NCBI GenBank assembly: GCA_016887505.1
Contig: CP069393.1
Location: 1-64,000 of the forward strand
Length of the DNA stretch: 64,000 bases
DNA from: Clostridia bacterium
Lineage (GTDB): Bacteria > Bacillota > TC1 > UBA5767
Direction: 5' to 3'
Shown: piece after piece, positions 1-8,175 of the stretch
How positions within the stretch are numbered: position 1 is the first letter of the stretch
Layout: each line of letters opens with the position of its first letter
The notes under the pieces: generated by a model
What the model was told of the DNA's origin: nothing
Database searches by the model: none
What the model saw: only the letters and a program-made list of their open reading frames with translations
Position numbers and translations under genes: made by a program

Positions 1-1620
1 TTAAACGATTATTTTCAATCACTTGATCCCAAGCGTAAACGCTCTAGTGAATATAAAGGGCTACAACAATTAATCCGAAGCAGAAACATTGATCTTGCTG
101 ATGCTGAAGATATCAGTGGTTATGATAAACGAAAAATCAATGTCAAAAGTAGTCAGTGTATGAAGTGCAGCAAGTTTAAGACATGCGCTTTTCAGCAGTT
201 TATGAGACAGGCTAGAAAAAGCACCTATCATTTTCAAATATGCAATCATAATTATTATTTGGCAGACCTATTAAAAAGAAAAGATGGACGAAGATCATTA
301 TTGCCAGATTATCAAACAGTCATTATAGATGAAGCGCATAAGTTAATGGATGCTGCAAACCAGATGTACGGATCAAATATTAATGAACATGTGATTAATC
401 ACTTGATGAAGAAAATATCGCCTACCCATTCCAAGAAGAAGAGTCAAAAGGAATTAAAAAATTTGACGAGTGAGGTGATGGCACTTAATCAAATGATTTT
501 TGATGCACTGACTGAACAAATCCCTGACAAAGCATTTTCTGATGATACTGAAAAATATCCAACAGTTATCACTTCAAGAACGATGAAACTATTAAGGAAA
601 ATTGTATTCACCATTCATGAAATCAGTAAGAAGATGAGCTACACTGAAAGACAATTTCTTATTGACCTAAAAACTGTTCTAGATGGCTTGAAAGTACTTC
701 TATTAGAAACAAATATTTATTGGATGGAAAACCCAAAGGCAAAAGGGCAAAGGATGCTATCCTCCATTCCACAAAACATCAGTAATGAGTTAGGAGAGAA
801 TCTATGGACAGCAAAAAAGTCTATGATTCTAACATCAGGTACTTTAGCTGTCGATGACGATTTCAGTTACATAAAACACCAACTTGGCATGAAATCGATG
901 GTTGACTTTAAGGTTAAGGAACTTACCAAATCATCACCATACAAATATGAAGAGAATTGCTTAATTTATATACCAAATAGAATGCCCTTTCCTAATACAG
1001 ATAATGAGGAATACATTCTGGCTATTAGCAGGAAAATATCAAGTTTAATTGATGCTTCTAATGGACATGCCTTAGTTCTATTCACTTCTTATAAGCCGCT
1101 ACGATTAGTATTTCAGCAGGTTAAGGAAATGCAAGTGAATCGACAATTGATAGCAATGAACCGTGGCAGAAATACAGCCATTAATGAATTTAAAAATAGT
1201 CAAAATGCTGTTTTGTTTGCAACTGGAAGCATGTGGGAAGGTGTGAACATACCAGGCGATGTATTGTCCCATTTAATTATTGTGAAGCTACCGTTTCCAA
1301 TACCAGATCCAATCAGTGATTATGAAAAGTCATTGTATCAAGATATGAATGAATATCTTAAATCGGTTTTGATACCCAAAATGCTAATCAAATTACGACA
1401 GGGTGTTGGAAGATTAATAAGAAGCGAAACTGATACTGGGGTTATTTCTATATTAGATGTTAGGTCTAGTGAAAATGGTCGGTATCATCAAGATATTTTA
1501 GATGCATTGCCAAAATGTAGAAGAGCAGAGAGTATTGATGATATTCGAGGATTTTTAATTGAGAAAAAAGATGAAAAATTCTTTGAATCGATAAATTGTG
1601 GAGGAAGAGACAATGGATAA
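1..1620 (+). CDS. DinG/XPD-family ATP-dependent DNA helicase, 5' end outside the window
   Basis: The frame is open from base 1, so the N-terminal part with the Walker A motif lies outside; 539 residues are visible. Four cysteines at visible residues 53, 56, 62 and 81 (C-x2-C-x5-C-x18-C) match the 4Fe-4S cluster of the XPD/DinG superfamily 2 helicases. A DEAH box (IIDEAHKL, about 108-115) follows. The C-terminal helicase domain has GSMWEGVNIPGD and RQGVGRLIRS, the motif V and VI equivalents. These enzymes unwind DNA 5'-3' using ATP. The gene overlaps the next small gene by 8 bp and sits beside an AbiE pair and a serine recombinase, so a role in a mobile element (replication or defence) is more likely than housekeeping DinG. 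The superfamily call is firm; the role is inferred. Confidence 0.88.
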   Translation, partial: LNDYFQSLDPKRKRSSEYKGLQQLIRSRNIDLADAEDISGYDKRKINVKSSQCMKCSKFKTCAFQQFMRQARKSTYHFQICNHNYYLADLLKRKDGRRSLLPDYQTVIIDEAHKLMDAANQMYGSNINEHVINHLMKKISPTHSKKKSQKELKNLTSEVMALNQMIFDALTEQIPDKAFSDDTEKYPTVITSRTMKLLRKIVFTIHEISKKMSYTERQFLIDLKTVLDGLKVLLLETNIYWMENPKAKGQRMLSSIPQNISNELGENLWTAKKSMILTSGTLAVDDDFSYIKHQLGMKSMVDFKVKELTKSSPYKYEENCLIYIPNRMPFPNTDNEEYILAISRKISSLIDASNGHALVLFTSYKPLRLVFQQVKEMQVNRQLIAMNRGRNTAINEFKNSQNAVLFATGSMWEGVNIPGDVLSHLIIVKLPFPIPDPISDYEKSLYQDMNEYLKSVLIPKMLIKLRQGVGRLIRSETDTGVISILDVRSSENGRYHQDILDALPKCRRAESIDDIRGFLIEKKDEKFFESINCGGRDNG

Positions 1621-1756
1621 TAGATTGAAATTCAGTGAACAAGTGGCAATGTTAGATCATTTAAAAACTAAGAAGTTAATTACAACCATGGAGTATGATA
1701 AGATCAAGCTTTTTATCAAGAAGAAATATAAAATCGGGATTTATGCTATGGAGTAA
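1613..1756 (+). CDS. Small SHOCT-like protein (47 aa)
   Basis: An ATG overlaps the end of the helicase gene by 8 bp, with GGAGGAAGAGA as ribosome site. The 47-residue product has the pattern of a SHOCT (short C-terminal) domain: a hydrophobic start, then LITTMEYDKIKLFI, then a basic KKKYKIG end. A second gene of the same design lies at 20575-20721 beside the other large recombinase. Free-standing SHOCT-like proteins are common next to recombinase genes in clostridial integrative elements; their function is unknown. Two similar copies beside two recombinases support it being real. Confidence 0.6.
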   Translation: MDNRLKFSEQVAMLDHLKTKKLITTMEYDKIKLFIKKKYKIGIYAME

Positions 1757-1765
1757 AGTCTTGTT

Positions 1766-1807
1766 TACAAATATACTCATATGGAGTACAATATAAGTAT
1801 ATTTGTA
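1766..1807. promoter_or_regulatory. Palindromic operator/promoter of the abiE operon
   Basis: TACAAATATACT at 1766-1777 and AGTATATTTGTA at 1796-1807 form a perfect 12-bp inverted repeat just upstream of the AbiEi ribosome site. AbiEi antitoxins are known to bind inverted repeats in their own promoter and repress the operon. The dyad is seen directly; the regulator assignment is inferred. Confidence 0.6.
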
Positions 1808-1823
1808 ACAGGAGGTGATAGTT

Positions 1824-2417
1824 ATGAATTACCTAGAAAAAATTGAAGAGTTGATTAAACAGCAAAATGGTACGATTTTAAGTGCTGATCTTGATAAATA
1901 TGGGATACCAAGAAAATACCTTCAAAGATTGATTAATGAAGGTAGGCTAGAAAGATGGGATCGTGGTGTATATGTAGCTGTTGATGCTATTGAAGATGAA
2001 ATGTTTGCAATGCAGAAAAAGTATTCGAAACTAATTTACTCCCATGAGACAGCACTTTTTATGCATGATCTATCAGATCGAACACCATTCGACTATTCGG
2101 CTACGGTTCCTAGTGGGTATAAGGTTGTTTCAAATGTTGCAGACAGATTTAAGATTTACTATGTAAAAAAAGAATTACATGAACTTGGCGTTATATCACT
2201 TAAAAGCTCATTCGGTAATCAGATTAGAGTTTATAATATTGAAAGAACGATTTGTGACATTATAAAGAGCAGAAGCAGAGTGGATATTCAAATCCTGAAT
2301 GAAGCATTGAGACGGTACGTTAAAATAAAATCATCGGATTATTCATTATTAATGGATTATGCGAAAAAACTCAACATAGAGACGGTACTTAAAAATTATT
2401 TGGAGGTGATACTGTGA
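1824..2417 (+). CDS. Type IV toxin-antitoxin system antitoxin, AbiEi family
   Basis: A 197-residue protein. The ATG at 1824 is chosen because GGAGG at 1811-1815 gives 8-bp spacing; an in-frame GTG at 1815 overlaps that site. The N-terminal winged-helix (ILSADLDKYGIPRKYLQRLI, then GRLERWDRGVYV) is characteristic of AbiEi antitoxins, followed by the C-terminal antitoxin domain (YSHETALFMHDLSDRTPF, NIERTICDIIKSRS). It should counteract the nucleotidyltransferase toxin encoded next and repress the operon through the dyad at 1766-1807. Its stop codon overlaps the toxin start (GTGA), the coupling usual for AbiE pairs. Such systems give abortive phage defence and stabilise mobile elements. Confidence 0.88.
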   Translation: MNYLEKIEELIKQQNGTILSADLDKYGIPRKYLQRLINEGRLERWDRGVYVAVDAIEDEMFAMQKKYSKLIYSHETALFMHDLSDRTPFDYSATVPSGYKVVSNVADRFKIYYVKKELHELGVISLKSSFGNQIRVYNIERTICDIIKSRSRVDIQILNEALRRYVKIKSSDYSLLMDYAKKLNIETVLKNYLEVIL

Positions 2418-3235
2418 GTGGAAAAGCGATGAGCTTAAAAGCAAAAATTAGAAATCTAGCCAGAAAAAAAGACATGTCAGCTCAGGTAGTCCTTCAAAAC
2501 TATATGTTTGAACGATTTCTTGAGCGTCTCTCCAAGTCGGCCTATAAAGATAAGTTTATTTTAAAAGGTGGCATGTTGATTGCTGCTCTTGTGGGAATTG
2601 ATAATAGAGCAACTATGGATATGGATGCAACGATTAAGAACTATCCAATCGATAATGATTCCATCACCAAAGCAATTAAAGAAATCTGTAACATTTCAAT
2701 AGATGATGATGTAACTTTTACATTTAATAGTGTTGATGCCATTAGGGATGATGATGCCTATGGTGGTTATCGAGTGGGTATTGTTTCAGAATACGATACC
2801 ATTATTACACCAATGCAGATCGATATTACAACTGGTGATGCCATTACACCTAAAGAAGTTTTATACCTATTCAAAATGATTTTTGAAGATGGAAATATTG
2901 GCGTGTGGGCTTACAACATCGAAACTGTCTTAGCAGAAAAAGTAGAAACCATTTTGAGAAGGGGAGAGCTAAATACAAGACCAAGAGATTTTTATGATGT
3001 TTATATTTTGACAAAAACTCAGAGTTTTGATCTTTTAATTTTTAAAGAGGCCCTTAAATCCACAGCAGCACATAGAGAAACTTCTCATATATTTAATGAT
3101 ATCAGTAAAAGAATCGATGAAATTGAAAATAGTGAAACCCTAAAAAAAAGATGGACCAAGTACACTAAAGATTATAGGTACGCTGAAGATATCGAGTACA
3201 GTCATATCATAGATGCCTTAAGAGCACTGGTTTAA
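2414..3235 (+). CDS. Type IV toxin-antitoxin system toxin, AbiEii nucleotidyltransferase
   Basis: A 273-residue protein of the AbiEii/AbiGii nucleotidyltransferase family (DNA polymerase beta-like fold). Visible motifs are KGGM (51-54), DMDAT (69-73) with the metal-binding acidic residues, EKVETI (175-180) and TRPRDFYD (188-195); these match the family's motifs I-IV. The toxin transfers nucleotides to tRNA or another RNA target, stopping growth when antitoxin is lost. The GTG start at 2414 overlaps the antitoxin stop and has GGAGGTGAT upstream. All catalytic motifs are present, so the toxin looks intact. Confidence 0.88.
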   Translation: MSGKAMSLKAKIRNLARKKDMSAQVVLQNYMFERFLERLSKSAYKDKFILKGGMLIAALVGIDNRATMDMDATIKNYPIDNDSITKAIKEICNISIDDDVTFTFNSVDAIRDDDAYGGYRVGIVSEYDTIITPMQIDITTGDAITPKEVLYLFKMIFEDGNIGVWAYNIETVLAEKVETILRRGELNTRPRDFYDVYILTKTQSFDLLIFKEALKSTAAHRETSHIFNDISKRIDEIENSETLKKRWTKYTKDYRYAEDIEYSHIIDALRALV

Positions 3236-3286
3236 ACAATATAAGCTGAATACAATATAGGTACAATAATACTTATTATGAACTTG

Positions 3287-3304
3287 ATATAAGTATATTT
3301 GTAA
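3287..3304. repeat. Second copy of the AbiE promoter half-site
   Basis: ATATAAGTATATTTGTAA at 3287-3304 is identical to 1791-1808, the right arm of the abiE promoter dyad. TACAATATA is also shared (1787-1795 and 3251-3259). The two copies bracket the toxin-antitoxin pair in the same orientation. Confidence 0.6.
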
Positions 3305-3312
3305 AATAATTC

Positions 3313-3351
3313 GCCTTCTCAAAGTAAGTCTAATGTTGAGAAGGCTTTTTT
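3313..3351 (+). terminator. Intrinsic terminator after the abiE operon
   Basis: GCCTTCTCAA at 3313-3322 pairs perfectly with TTGAGAAGGC at 3336-3345 and is followed by a run of T. Confidence 0.85.
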
Positions 3352-3449
3352 GTTGTATCAAAAAAAATAAACAAAACATGGTCTAAAATTTCAAGAAATG
3401 ATAAACTCGCACCACAACAAGGATAAATTAGAATTAAGGAGGTCTTTCA

Positions 3450-5333
3450 ATGGGAAAGGTTAAAGTAATTGAAGCAAGTAAACAGTCGAGAAGACAACGA
3501 GGTAGCTTTATTGAAAATCAATTAAGAGTTGCAGCATATTGCAGGGTTAGTACAGATTCGGATGAACAGAAATTGAGTTATCAGTCCCAAGTGCTTCATT
3601 ATAAACAGTTGGTTGAAACAAAACCTGAGTGGGAATTGGTAGACATTTATGCCGATGAAGCGATTTCTGGAACACAAATCAATAAACGTGTTGATTTCCA
3701 ACGGATGATTAATGATGCTCTAGAAGGTAAAATTGATATGATTATTACAAAGTCAATATCTAGGTTCGCTAGGAATACATTGGATACCTTGAAATATGTA
3801 CGCTTATTAAAGGAAAAGAATGTGGCTATCATGTTCGAAAAAGAAAATATTAATACATTGACCATGAATGGTGAAATGCTGTTGGTTATTTTAAGTTCTT
3901 TGGCGCAGCAAGAGAGTGAATCTATATCAGCGAATGTGACTATGGGACTTAAAATGAAAATGAAACGTGGAGAATTGGTTGGATATAATGGCTGTTTGGG
4001 TTATGATTATGACTCAGAGACTAAAACCATTTCTATTAATGAAGAAGAAGCAGAAATTGTCCGATATATTTTCAGAAGATATGTTGAAGGATCAGGATGT
4101 TTTGTAATCGCCAAAGAACTTACTAATTTAGGCTATAAAACAAATCGAGGAAGTTTAAAATGGCATGAAAGCACGGTTAGAGGTATTATTAAAAATGAAA
4201 AATATAAAGGTGATCTGCTTCAAGGAAAGACATTCACGGTAGATCCAATTACACATAGACGTTTAGATAACATGGGAGAAAAAGAGCAGTTTTATGTTGA
4301 GAACAATCATGATGCCATAATATCTGATGAGATGTTCGAACGTGCTCAAGAAATACTTAGAATGCGTAGCAAAAAGCATAGTAAGAAAAATACCTCTAGG
4401 GAATATAGTAGAAAGCATGCTTTCAGTAGTATGTGTACTTGCGGTTTCTGTGGTGGAACTTATATCCGAAGAATTTGGCATCATGGAACAGATCATGAAA
4501 AACCTGCATGGCAATGTGGAAAAGCAATTAAGCATGGCAGAAAAGAATGCGGGCATTCAAAAGGCATTCATGAAAGCTTTTTAGAAGATGCATTTGTTAA
4601 TGCATATAATAAGATTCAAGAATTAAATGCTACTGACATTGAAGAATTCTTTGAAAATATTGAAGAAGCCCTTGATATAAGCCAACTTAGAGATGAAGTC
4701 AATGAATTGTCATCAAAAATCAAGAAGCTAGAAACTAAATCGCAGACATTATTAGATATGAGATTAGATGGTAAAATAGCCGAAGTAGATTACGACAGAA
4801 AATTCAATATAATAGAAGAAGAACTAAAGTCACTAAGGGATGAAAGAAATGAAAGATACGAAGCACTTCAAGGTGAAGAATCAATTACTACAAGAATTAA
4901 TGAGTTTAGAAAAGTCCTTGCTGAAGATTTAGAGATTACTGAATTTGATCGTGATATTATGGACAGTTTGATTGAAAAAGTTGTCATTGGAGCTACAGAT
5001 GAAGATGGAAATCCCAATCCATATGTAATCACTTTTGTATTCAAAGCAGGGATGAAATTCAATGAAGAATTCTATGAGAAAATAGCTAATCCATCTGGTA
5101 TAATTGAAGAAGGAAAAATGTCTACTTACGCAACAAACGAGAAACAACTAGCGTGTACCTACGCCCTAAACAAGCCATGTGGAGACTATAGTAGCACTAT
5201 ACAAAAAAGACTAATTGTATTTGCCCACATACCGCTAAAAACCAAGCTTTTCATGTTTAAGACTGATATTGCGAATTATCGCAATAAGGAACTGAAAGAC
5301 GAAATCATTGTAAGACTTGGCTTTTGGATGTGA
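3450..5333 (+). CDS. Large serine recombinase / site-specific integrase (first copy)
   Basis: A 627-residue large serine recombinase with AAGGAGG ahead of its ATG. The resolvase-type catalytic domain is at about 27-180: YCRVSTDS carries the nucleophilic Ser34, and TKSISRFARN and LSSLAQQESES are typical of the fold. The recombinase domain (about 190-300) contains GYKTNRGS and GIIKNEKYKGDLL. A zinc ribbon (CTCGFC ... CGKAIKHGRKECGHSKGIHE) and a coiled coil (about 390-470) follow. Such enzymes catalyse unidirectional integration and excision between att sites. It is about the same length as the recombinase at 21892 and collinear with it. The last 60 residues, after CGD, differ completely from that paralogue, as if the 3' end had been exchanged. 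Confidence 0.92.
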   Translation: MGKVKVIEASKQSRRQRGSFIENQLRVAAYCRVSTDSDEQKLSYQSQVLHYKQLVETKPEWELVDIYADEAISGTQINKRVDFQRMINDALEGKIDMIITKSISRFARNTLDTLKYVRLLKEKNVAIMFEKENINTLTMNGEMLLVILSSLAQQESESISANVTMGLKMKMKRGELVGYNGCLGYDYDSETKTISINEEEAEIVRYIFRRYVEGSGCFVIAKELTNLGYKTNRGSLKWHESTVRGIIKNEKYKGDLLQGKTFTVDPITHRRLDNMGEKEQFYVENNHDAIISDEMFERAQEILRMRSKKHSKKNTSREYSRKHAFSSMCTCGFCGGTYIRRIWHHGTDHEKPAWQCGKAIKHGRKECGHSKGIHESFLEDAFVNAYNKIQELNATDIEEFFENIEEALDISQLRDEVNELSSKIKKLETKSQTLLDMRLDGKIAEVDYDRKFNIIEEELKSLRDERNERYEALQGEESITTRINEFRKVLAEDLEITEFDRDIMDSLIEKVVIGATDEDGNPNPYVITFVFKAGMKFNEEFYEKIANPSGIIEEGKMSTYATNEKQLACTYALNKPCGDYSSTIQKRLIVFAHIPLKTKLFMFKTDIANYRNKELKDEIIVRLGFWM

Positions 5334-5368
5334 AATGTAGGGACATAAGAAATTGAATAATAAATGTG

Positions 5369-5400
5369 AATCCACTGGTGTAATATCGGTGGATTTTTCT
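5369..5400 (+). terminator. Terminator-like hairpin after the first large recombinase
   Basis: AATCCAC (5369-5375) pairs with GTGGATT (5389-5395), followed by TTTCT. Confidence 0.6.
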
Positions 5401-5432
5401 TTGGAATAATTTTCAAATTCATGTGGGCATGT

Positions 5433-5452
5433 ATTATAACATTTGTTATAAT
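5433..5452. promoter_or_regulatory. Palindromic operator overlapping the -10 of the XRE gene
   Basis: ATTATAACA and TGTTATAAT form a perfect 9-bp inverted repeat separated by two bases. The right arm contains a consensus -10 (TATAAT, 5447-5452), about 30 bp before the XRE start. A site of this type is expected for autorepression, or for a restriction-modification controller protein. The dyad is direct; the binder is inferred. Confidence 0.55.
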
Positions 5453-5480
5453 ATAAAGTGACGAGCTGGAGGTGTATAAA

Positions 5481-5693
5481 GTGGAATTTGCTCAAATGGT
5501 TAAAGAAATCAGAAGTAAGCTGAATATGAGTCAAGAACAACTGGCAAGAGAGCTTCAAGTGAGCTTTGCCACGGTCAACCGGTGGGAGAATGGTAAAAAC
5601 AGTCCCAATAGAATGGCAAAAAAGGCACTTTATGATTTTTGTAAAACAAAGGGACTGGATGAAGAATTGATAAAGCATTTATTGGATTATTAA
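5481..5693 (+). CDS. XRE-family helix-turn-helix regulator
   Basis: A 70-residue protein that is essentially one Cro/C1-type HTH: IRSKLNMSQEQLARELQVSF ATVNRWENGKNSP. The GTG at 5481 is preferred over the GTG at 5472 because GGAGG (5468-5472) has correct 8-bp spacing to 5481. It lies 30 bp before hsdM in the same direction, with a palindromic operator upstream, so it probably controls expression of the restriction-modification operon. The last 15 residues (LDEELIKHLLDY) are outside the HTH. The family is certain; the role as controller is inferred from position. Confidence 0.8.
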   Translation: MEFAQMVKEIRSKLNMSQEQLARELQVSFATVNRWENGKNSPNRMAKKALYDFCKTKGLDEELIKHLLDY

Positions 5694-5723
5694 AATAGAT
5701 GAAAGACTATGGGAGGAACAACA

Positions 5724-7187
5724 ATGATTACAGGTGAATTACGAAGTAAGGTAGATAAAATATGGGAGATATTTTGGACGGGAGGTATTACCAATCCACT
5801 GTCTGTTATTGAGCAGTTTACCTACCTTTTATTTATAAAGGGACTGGACGAAAAACAAACGGATTTAGAAAAAAATGCGGAGCTGCTTGGCATTGAAGTA
5901 GATAAAATTTTTAGTGATGAACAAGAAAATCTGAGATGGCATAAGTTTAAACAACTGAGTGCTTCTGACATGTATGATATGGTTTCAAAGAAAGTATTTC
6001 CATTTATAAAAACCATGCATGGTGACAAGGATTCAGCATTTACCAGATATATGGACGATGCCATCTTTATGATTCCAACACCTCAAATGTTAGAAAAAAT
6101 CGTTACAAATGTAGATTTATTGCCATTATCCGATGGAGACACAAAAGGTGATTTATATGAGTACCTGCTTTCTAAAGTAGCAACAGCAGGAACCAATGGG
6201 CAGTTTAGAACCCCAAGACATATTATTAAAATGATGGTGGAGCTGATGCAACCAACCCCAACAGATATTATAGTTGACCCTGCAGCAGGATCAGCTGGTT
6301 TCTTAGTTGAAGCAGGCGAGTACCTTAAAAGAAACAATGAAGATTTGTTTGCCATAAAAGAATTAAAAGACCACTATAACAATGACATGTTTTTCGGTAA
6401 CGATATGGATAGAACCATGCTTCGTATTGGTGCTATGAACATGATGCTTCATGGTGTGGAAAAACCCAATATTGAATACAGAGATTCCTTATCAGAAAAG
6501 AACATTGATGATGAAAAATATACATTAGTCCTTGCCAATCCACCTTTTAAAGGCTCGTTAGATCATGAAAGTGTTGCAGCAGATTTACTTAAAATCACTA
6601 AAACGAAAAAAACAGAACTCCTTTTTTTAGCATTATTCCTTAGAACGCTTAAAAAAGGTGGTCGCTGTGCGTCTATTGTGCCAGATGGTGTCCTTTTTGG
6701 TAGTTCTAATGCTCATAAATCCATTCGAAAAGAAATCGTTGAAAACCATCATTTACATGGCATTATTTCCATGCCAAGTGGTGTCTTCAAACCATATGCA
6801 GGGGTTTCAACTGCTATCATGATATTTACAAAGACAGGTGCAGGTGGCACAGATAATGTGTGGTTTTATGATATGCATGCAGATGGGTTGTCACTGGATG
6901 ATAAGCGTCAACCAGTCGAGAGTAATGATATTCCTGATATTATCAGCCGTTATCATAATCTAGAGAATGAAAAGAACAGAAAACGAACTGAAAAGTCGTT
7001 CTATGTTACAAAAAAAGAAATTAAAGACAATGGATATGACCTCTCAATCAACAAGTACAAAGAAGTTGAATATGACAGGGTAGAATATGAAAAACCTTCA
7101 GTAATAATGAACAGAATTGATGAAATTGATAGTGAAATTGATAATTTAAAAGCAGAATTGAAGACGCTGCTAAATTTAGATTTATAG
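5724..7187 (+). CDS. hsdM: Type I restriction-modification system DNA methyltransferase subunit
   Basis: A 487-residue HsdM. The ATG at 5724 is chosen because GGGAGG at 5711-5716 is its ribosome site. An N-terminal HsdM_N helical domain (about 1-140) is followed by the N6-adenine methylase: SAM-binding DPAAGSAGFLVEAG (about 185-198) and catalytic NPPF (about 272-275). A C-terminal coiled coil (about 445-480) normally contacts HsdS. With HsdS it methylates adenine in the bipartite recognition site; with HsdR it forms the restriction complex. The gene looks intact, but the hsdS expected directly downstream is missing (see 7249-9782), so target recognition is probably lost unless an HsdS is supplied from elsewhere. 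Confidence 0.93.
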   Translation: MITGELRSKVDKIWEIFWTGGITNPLSVIEQFTYLLFIKGLDEKQTDLEKNAELLGIEVDKIFSDEQENLRWHKFKQLSASDMYDMVSKKVFPFIKTMHGDKDSAFTRYMDDAIFMIPTPQMLEKIVTNVDLLPLSDGDTKGDLYEYLLSKVATAGTNGQFRTPRHIIKMMVELMQPTPTDIIVDPAAGSAGFLVEAGEYLKRNNEDLFAIKELKDHYNNDMFFGNDMDRTMLRIGAMNMMLHGVEKPNIEYRDSLSEKNIDDEKYTLVLANPPFKGSLDHESVAADLLKITKTKKTELLFLALFLRTLKKGGRCASIVPDGVLFGSSNAHKSIRKEIVENHHLHGIISMPSGVFKPYAGVSTAIMIFTKTGAGGTDNVWFYDMHADGLSLDDKRQPVESNDIPDIISRYHNLENEKNRKRTEKSFYVTKKEIKDNGYDLSINKYKEVEYDRVEYEKPSVIMNRIDEIDSEIDNLKAELKTLLNLDL

Positions 7188-7215
7188 GGCTGTCACGCCC
7201 TACAGCATATACCCA

Positions 7216-7245
7216 ATTATATCACATTCCACTCTCAAAAGTCAA
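7216..7245 (-). promoter_or_regulatory. Possible promoter on the minus strand, reading toward hsdM
   Basis: Reading the minus strand, TTGACT and TATAAT are separated by 18 bp. No open gene follows before the junction with hsdM, so this may be the promoter of a lost phage gene. If active it would give antisense RNA to the hsdM 3' end. Confidence 0.35.
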
Positions 7246-7248
7246 TGA

Positions 7249-7395
7249 GCGGTTTTGAGCCGTGATGCAAACGGCTCAGTGGTAAATAACTACTATAATG
7301 ACAACAGCCGCACAGTAAATCAGACCAACAATAGTCCGAAAGCACTGTCACGGCTGGAGATTTATAGGCAGACGAGGAATGCGGTGGATATTTAA
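7249..7395 (+). pseudogene. Phage tail tape-measure protein, C-terminal remnant (48 codons)
   Basis: An open frame with no start runs from after a stop at 7246 to TAA at 7393-7395. Its last residues, SPKALSRLEIYRQTRNAVDI, match the C-terminal end commonly seen in tape-measure proteins of siphophages of Firmicutes. The rest of that large gene is absent. The next tail gene (Dit) lies at 8697, so the pair marks a prophage fragment. The match is from memory of the family and the sequence is short. Confidence 0.5.
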
Positions 7396-7398
7396 AAG

Positions 7399-8175
7399 TT
7401 AGTGCAGAAATCGAAATCCCATAATAACGACACCAAGCACCACAAGAATAATACCTGTAGCACGATTTAATGTTTTTGGCTTTGCCTTATTTGCAAATAC
7501 TGCCGCAATTCTTGCCCATATCAGCGTAAACACAATGCACAATACCCATGTCAGAATATCCGGTGTTCCGCCAATTGTAAAATGCGATACAGCACCCGTC
7601 AATGCGGTAAAAGTCATAATAAATACACTTGTGCCTACAGCGGTTTTTAATTCATATCCCATAACGCTGGTCAGAATCAGAAACATCATCATTCCGCCCC
7701 CTGCACCAACAAATCCGCAAATAAAACCAATAATAATTCCACAGATAATGGACTGTATAGCACGTTTTTTCGCTGATGTTTCCGCCATAGATTCTTTAGT
7801 GTTCATAACAGGACGAACAATAAATTTTATTCCAAGCAGAAACGTCATAAATACCGAGAAACCGCCCATTGTTGCGGATGGCAGAGTACTTGCCACATAG
7901 CTTCCGACAACTGTAAAAACAAGCACACTTGCCATCATAATTAATCCGTTTTTAATGTCCAGATTCTTATTTTTATGATAAGTATAGGCGGAAACTGCAC
8001 TTGCCAACACATCAGAAGAAAGTGCAATACCGACTGCCATATAAGGGTCAATACCTAAAAAAGTAATCAACATCGGACTGATAACGGCGGCAGCACTCAT
8101 TCCTGCAAATCCTGTTCCAAGTCCTGCACCCATACCTGCAAAAAATGTAACCAGAATAGTCATTATTGTTTCCAT
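7399..8175 (-). CDS. TauE/SafE-family membrane transporter
   Basis: A 258-residue protein with about eight membrane segments in the TauE/SafE pattern: two repeated halves, the first starting GMGAGLGTGFAGMSAAAVI SP and the second GFICGFVGAGGGMMMFLIL. The family exports or imports small sulfur-containing or organic anions (sulfite, sulfoacetate); the substrate here is unknown. It is translated just downstream of a MarR regulator, their stop and start touching (TAATG), so the two form an operon. The pair stands in antisense orientation between two phage tail genes, 4 bp from the tape-measure stop, and resembles morons (cargo genes) in prophages. A different TauE lies at 47726. Confidence 0.85.
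   Translation of the reverse strand: METIMTILVTFFAGMGAGLGTGFAGMSAAAVISPMLITFLGIDPYMAVGIALSSDVLASAVSAYTYHKNKNLDIKNGLIMMASVLVFTVVGSYVASTLPSATMGGFSVFMTFLLGIKFIVRPVMNTKESMAETSAKKRAIQSIICGIIIGFICGFVGAGGGMMMFLILTSVMGYELKTAVGTSVFIMTFTALTGAVSHFTIGGTPDILTWVLCIVFTLIWARIAAVFANKAKPKTLNRATGIILVVLGVVIMGFRFLH

Noticed and set aside
7535-7900. A 121-codon plus-strand frame
   Set aside because: It is the shadow of the TauE gene on the other strand; its proline/isoleucine-rich product is typical of antisense of membrane genes.
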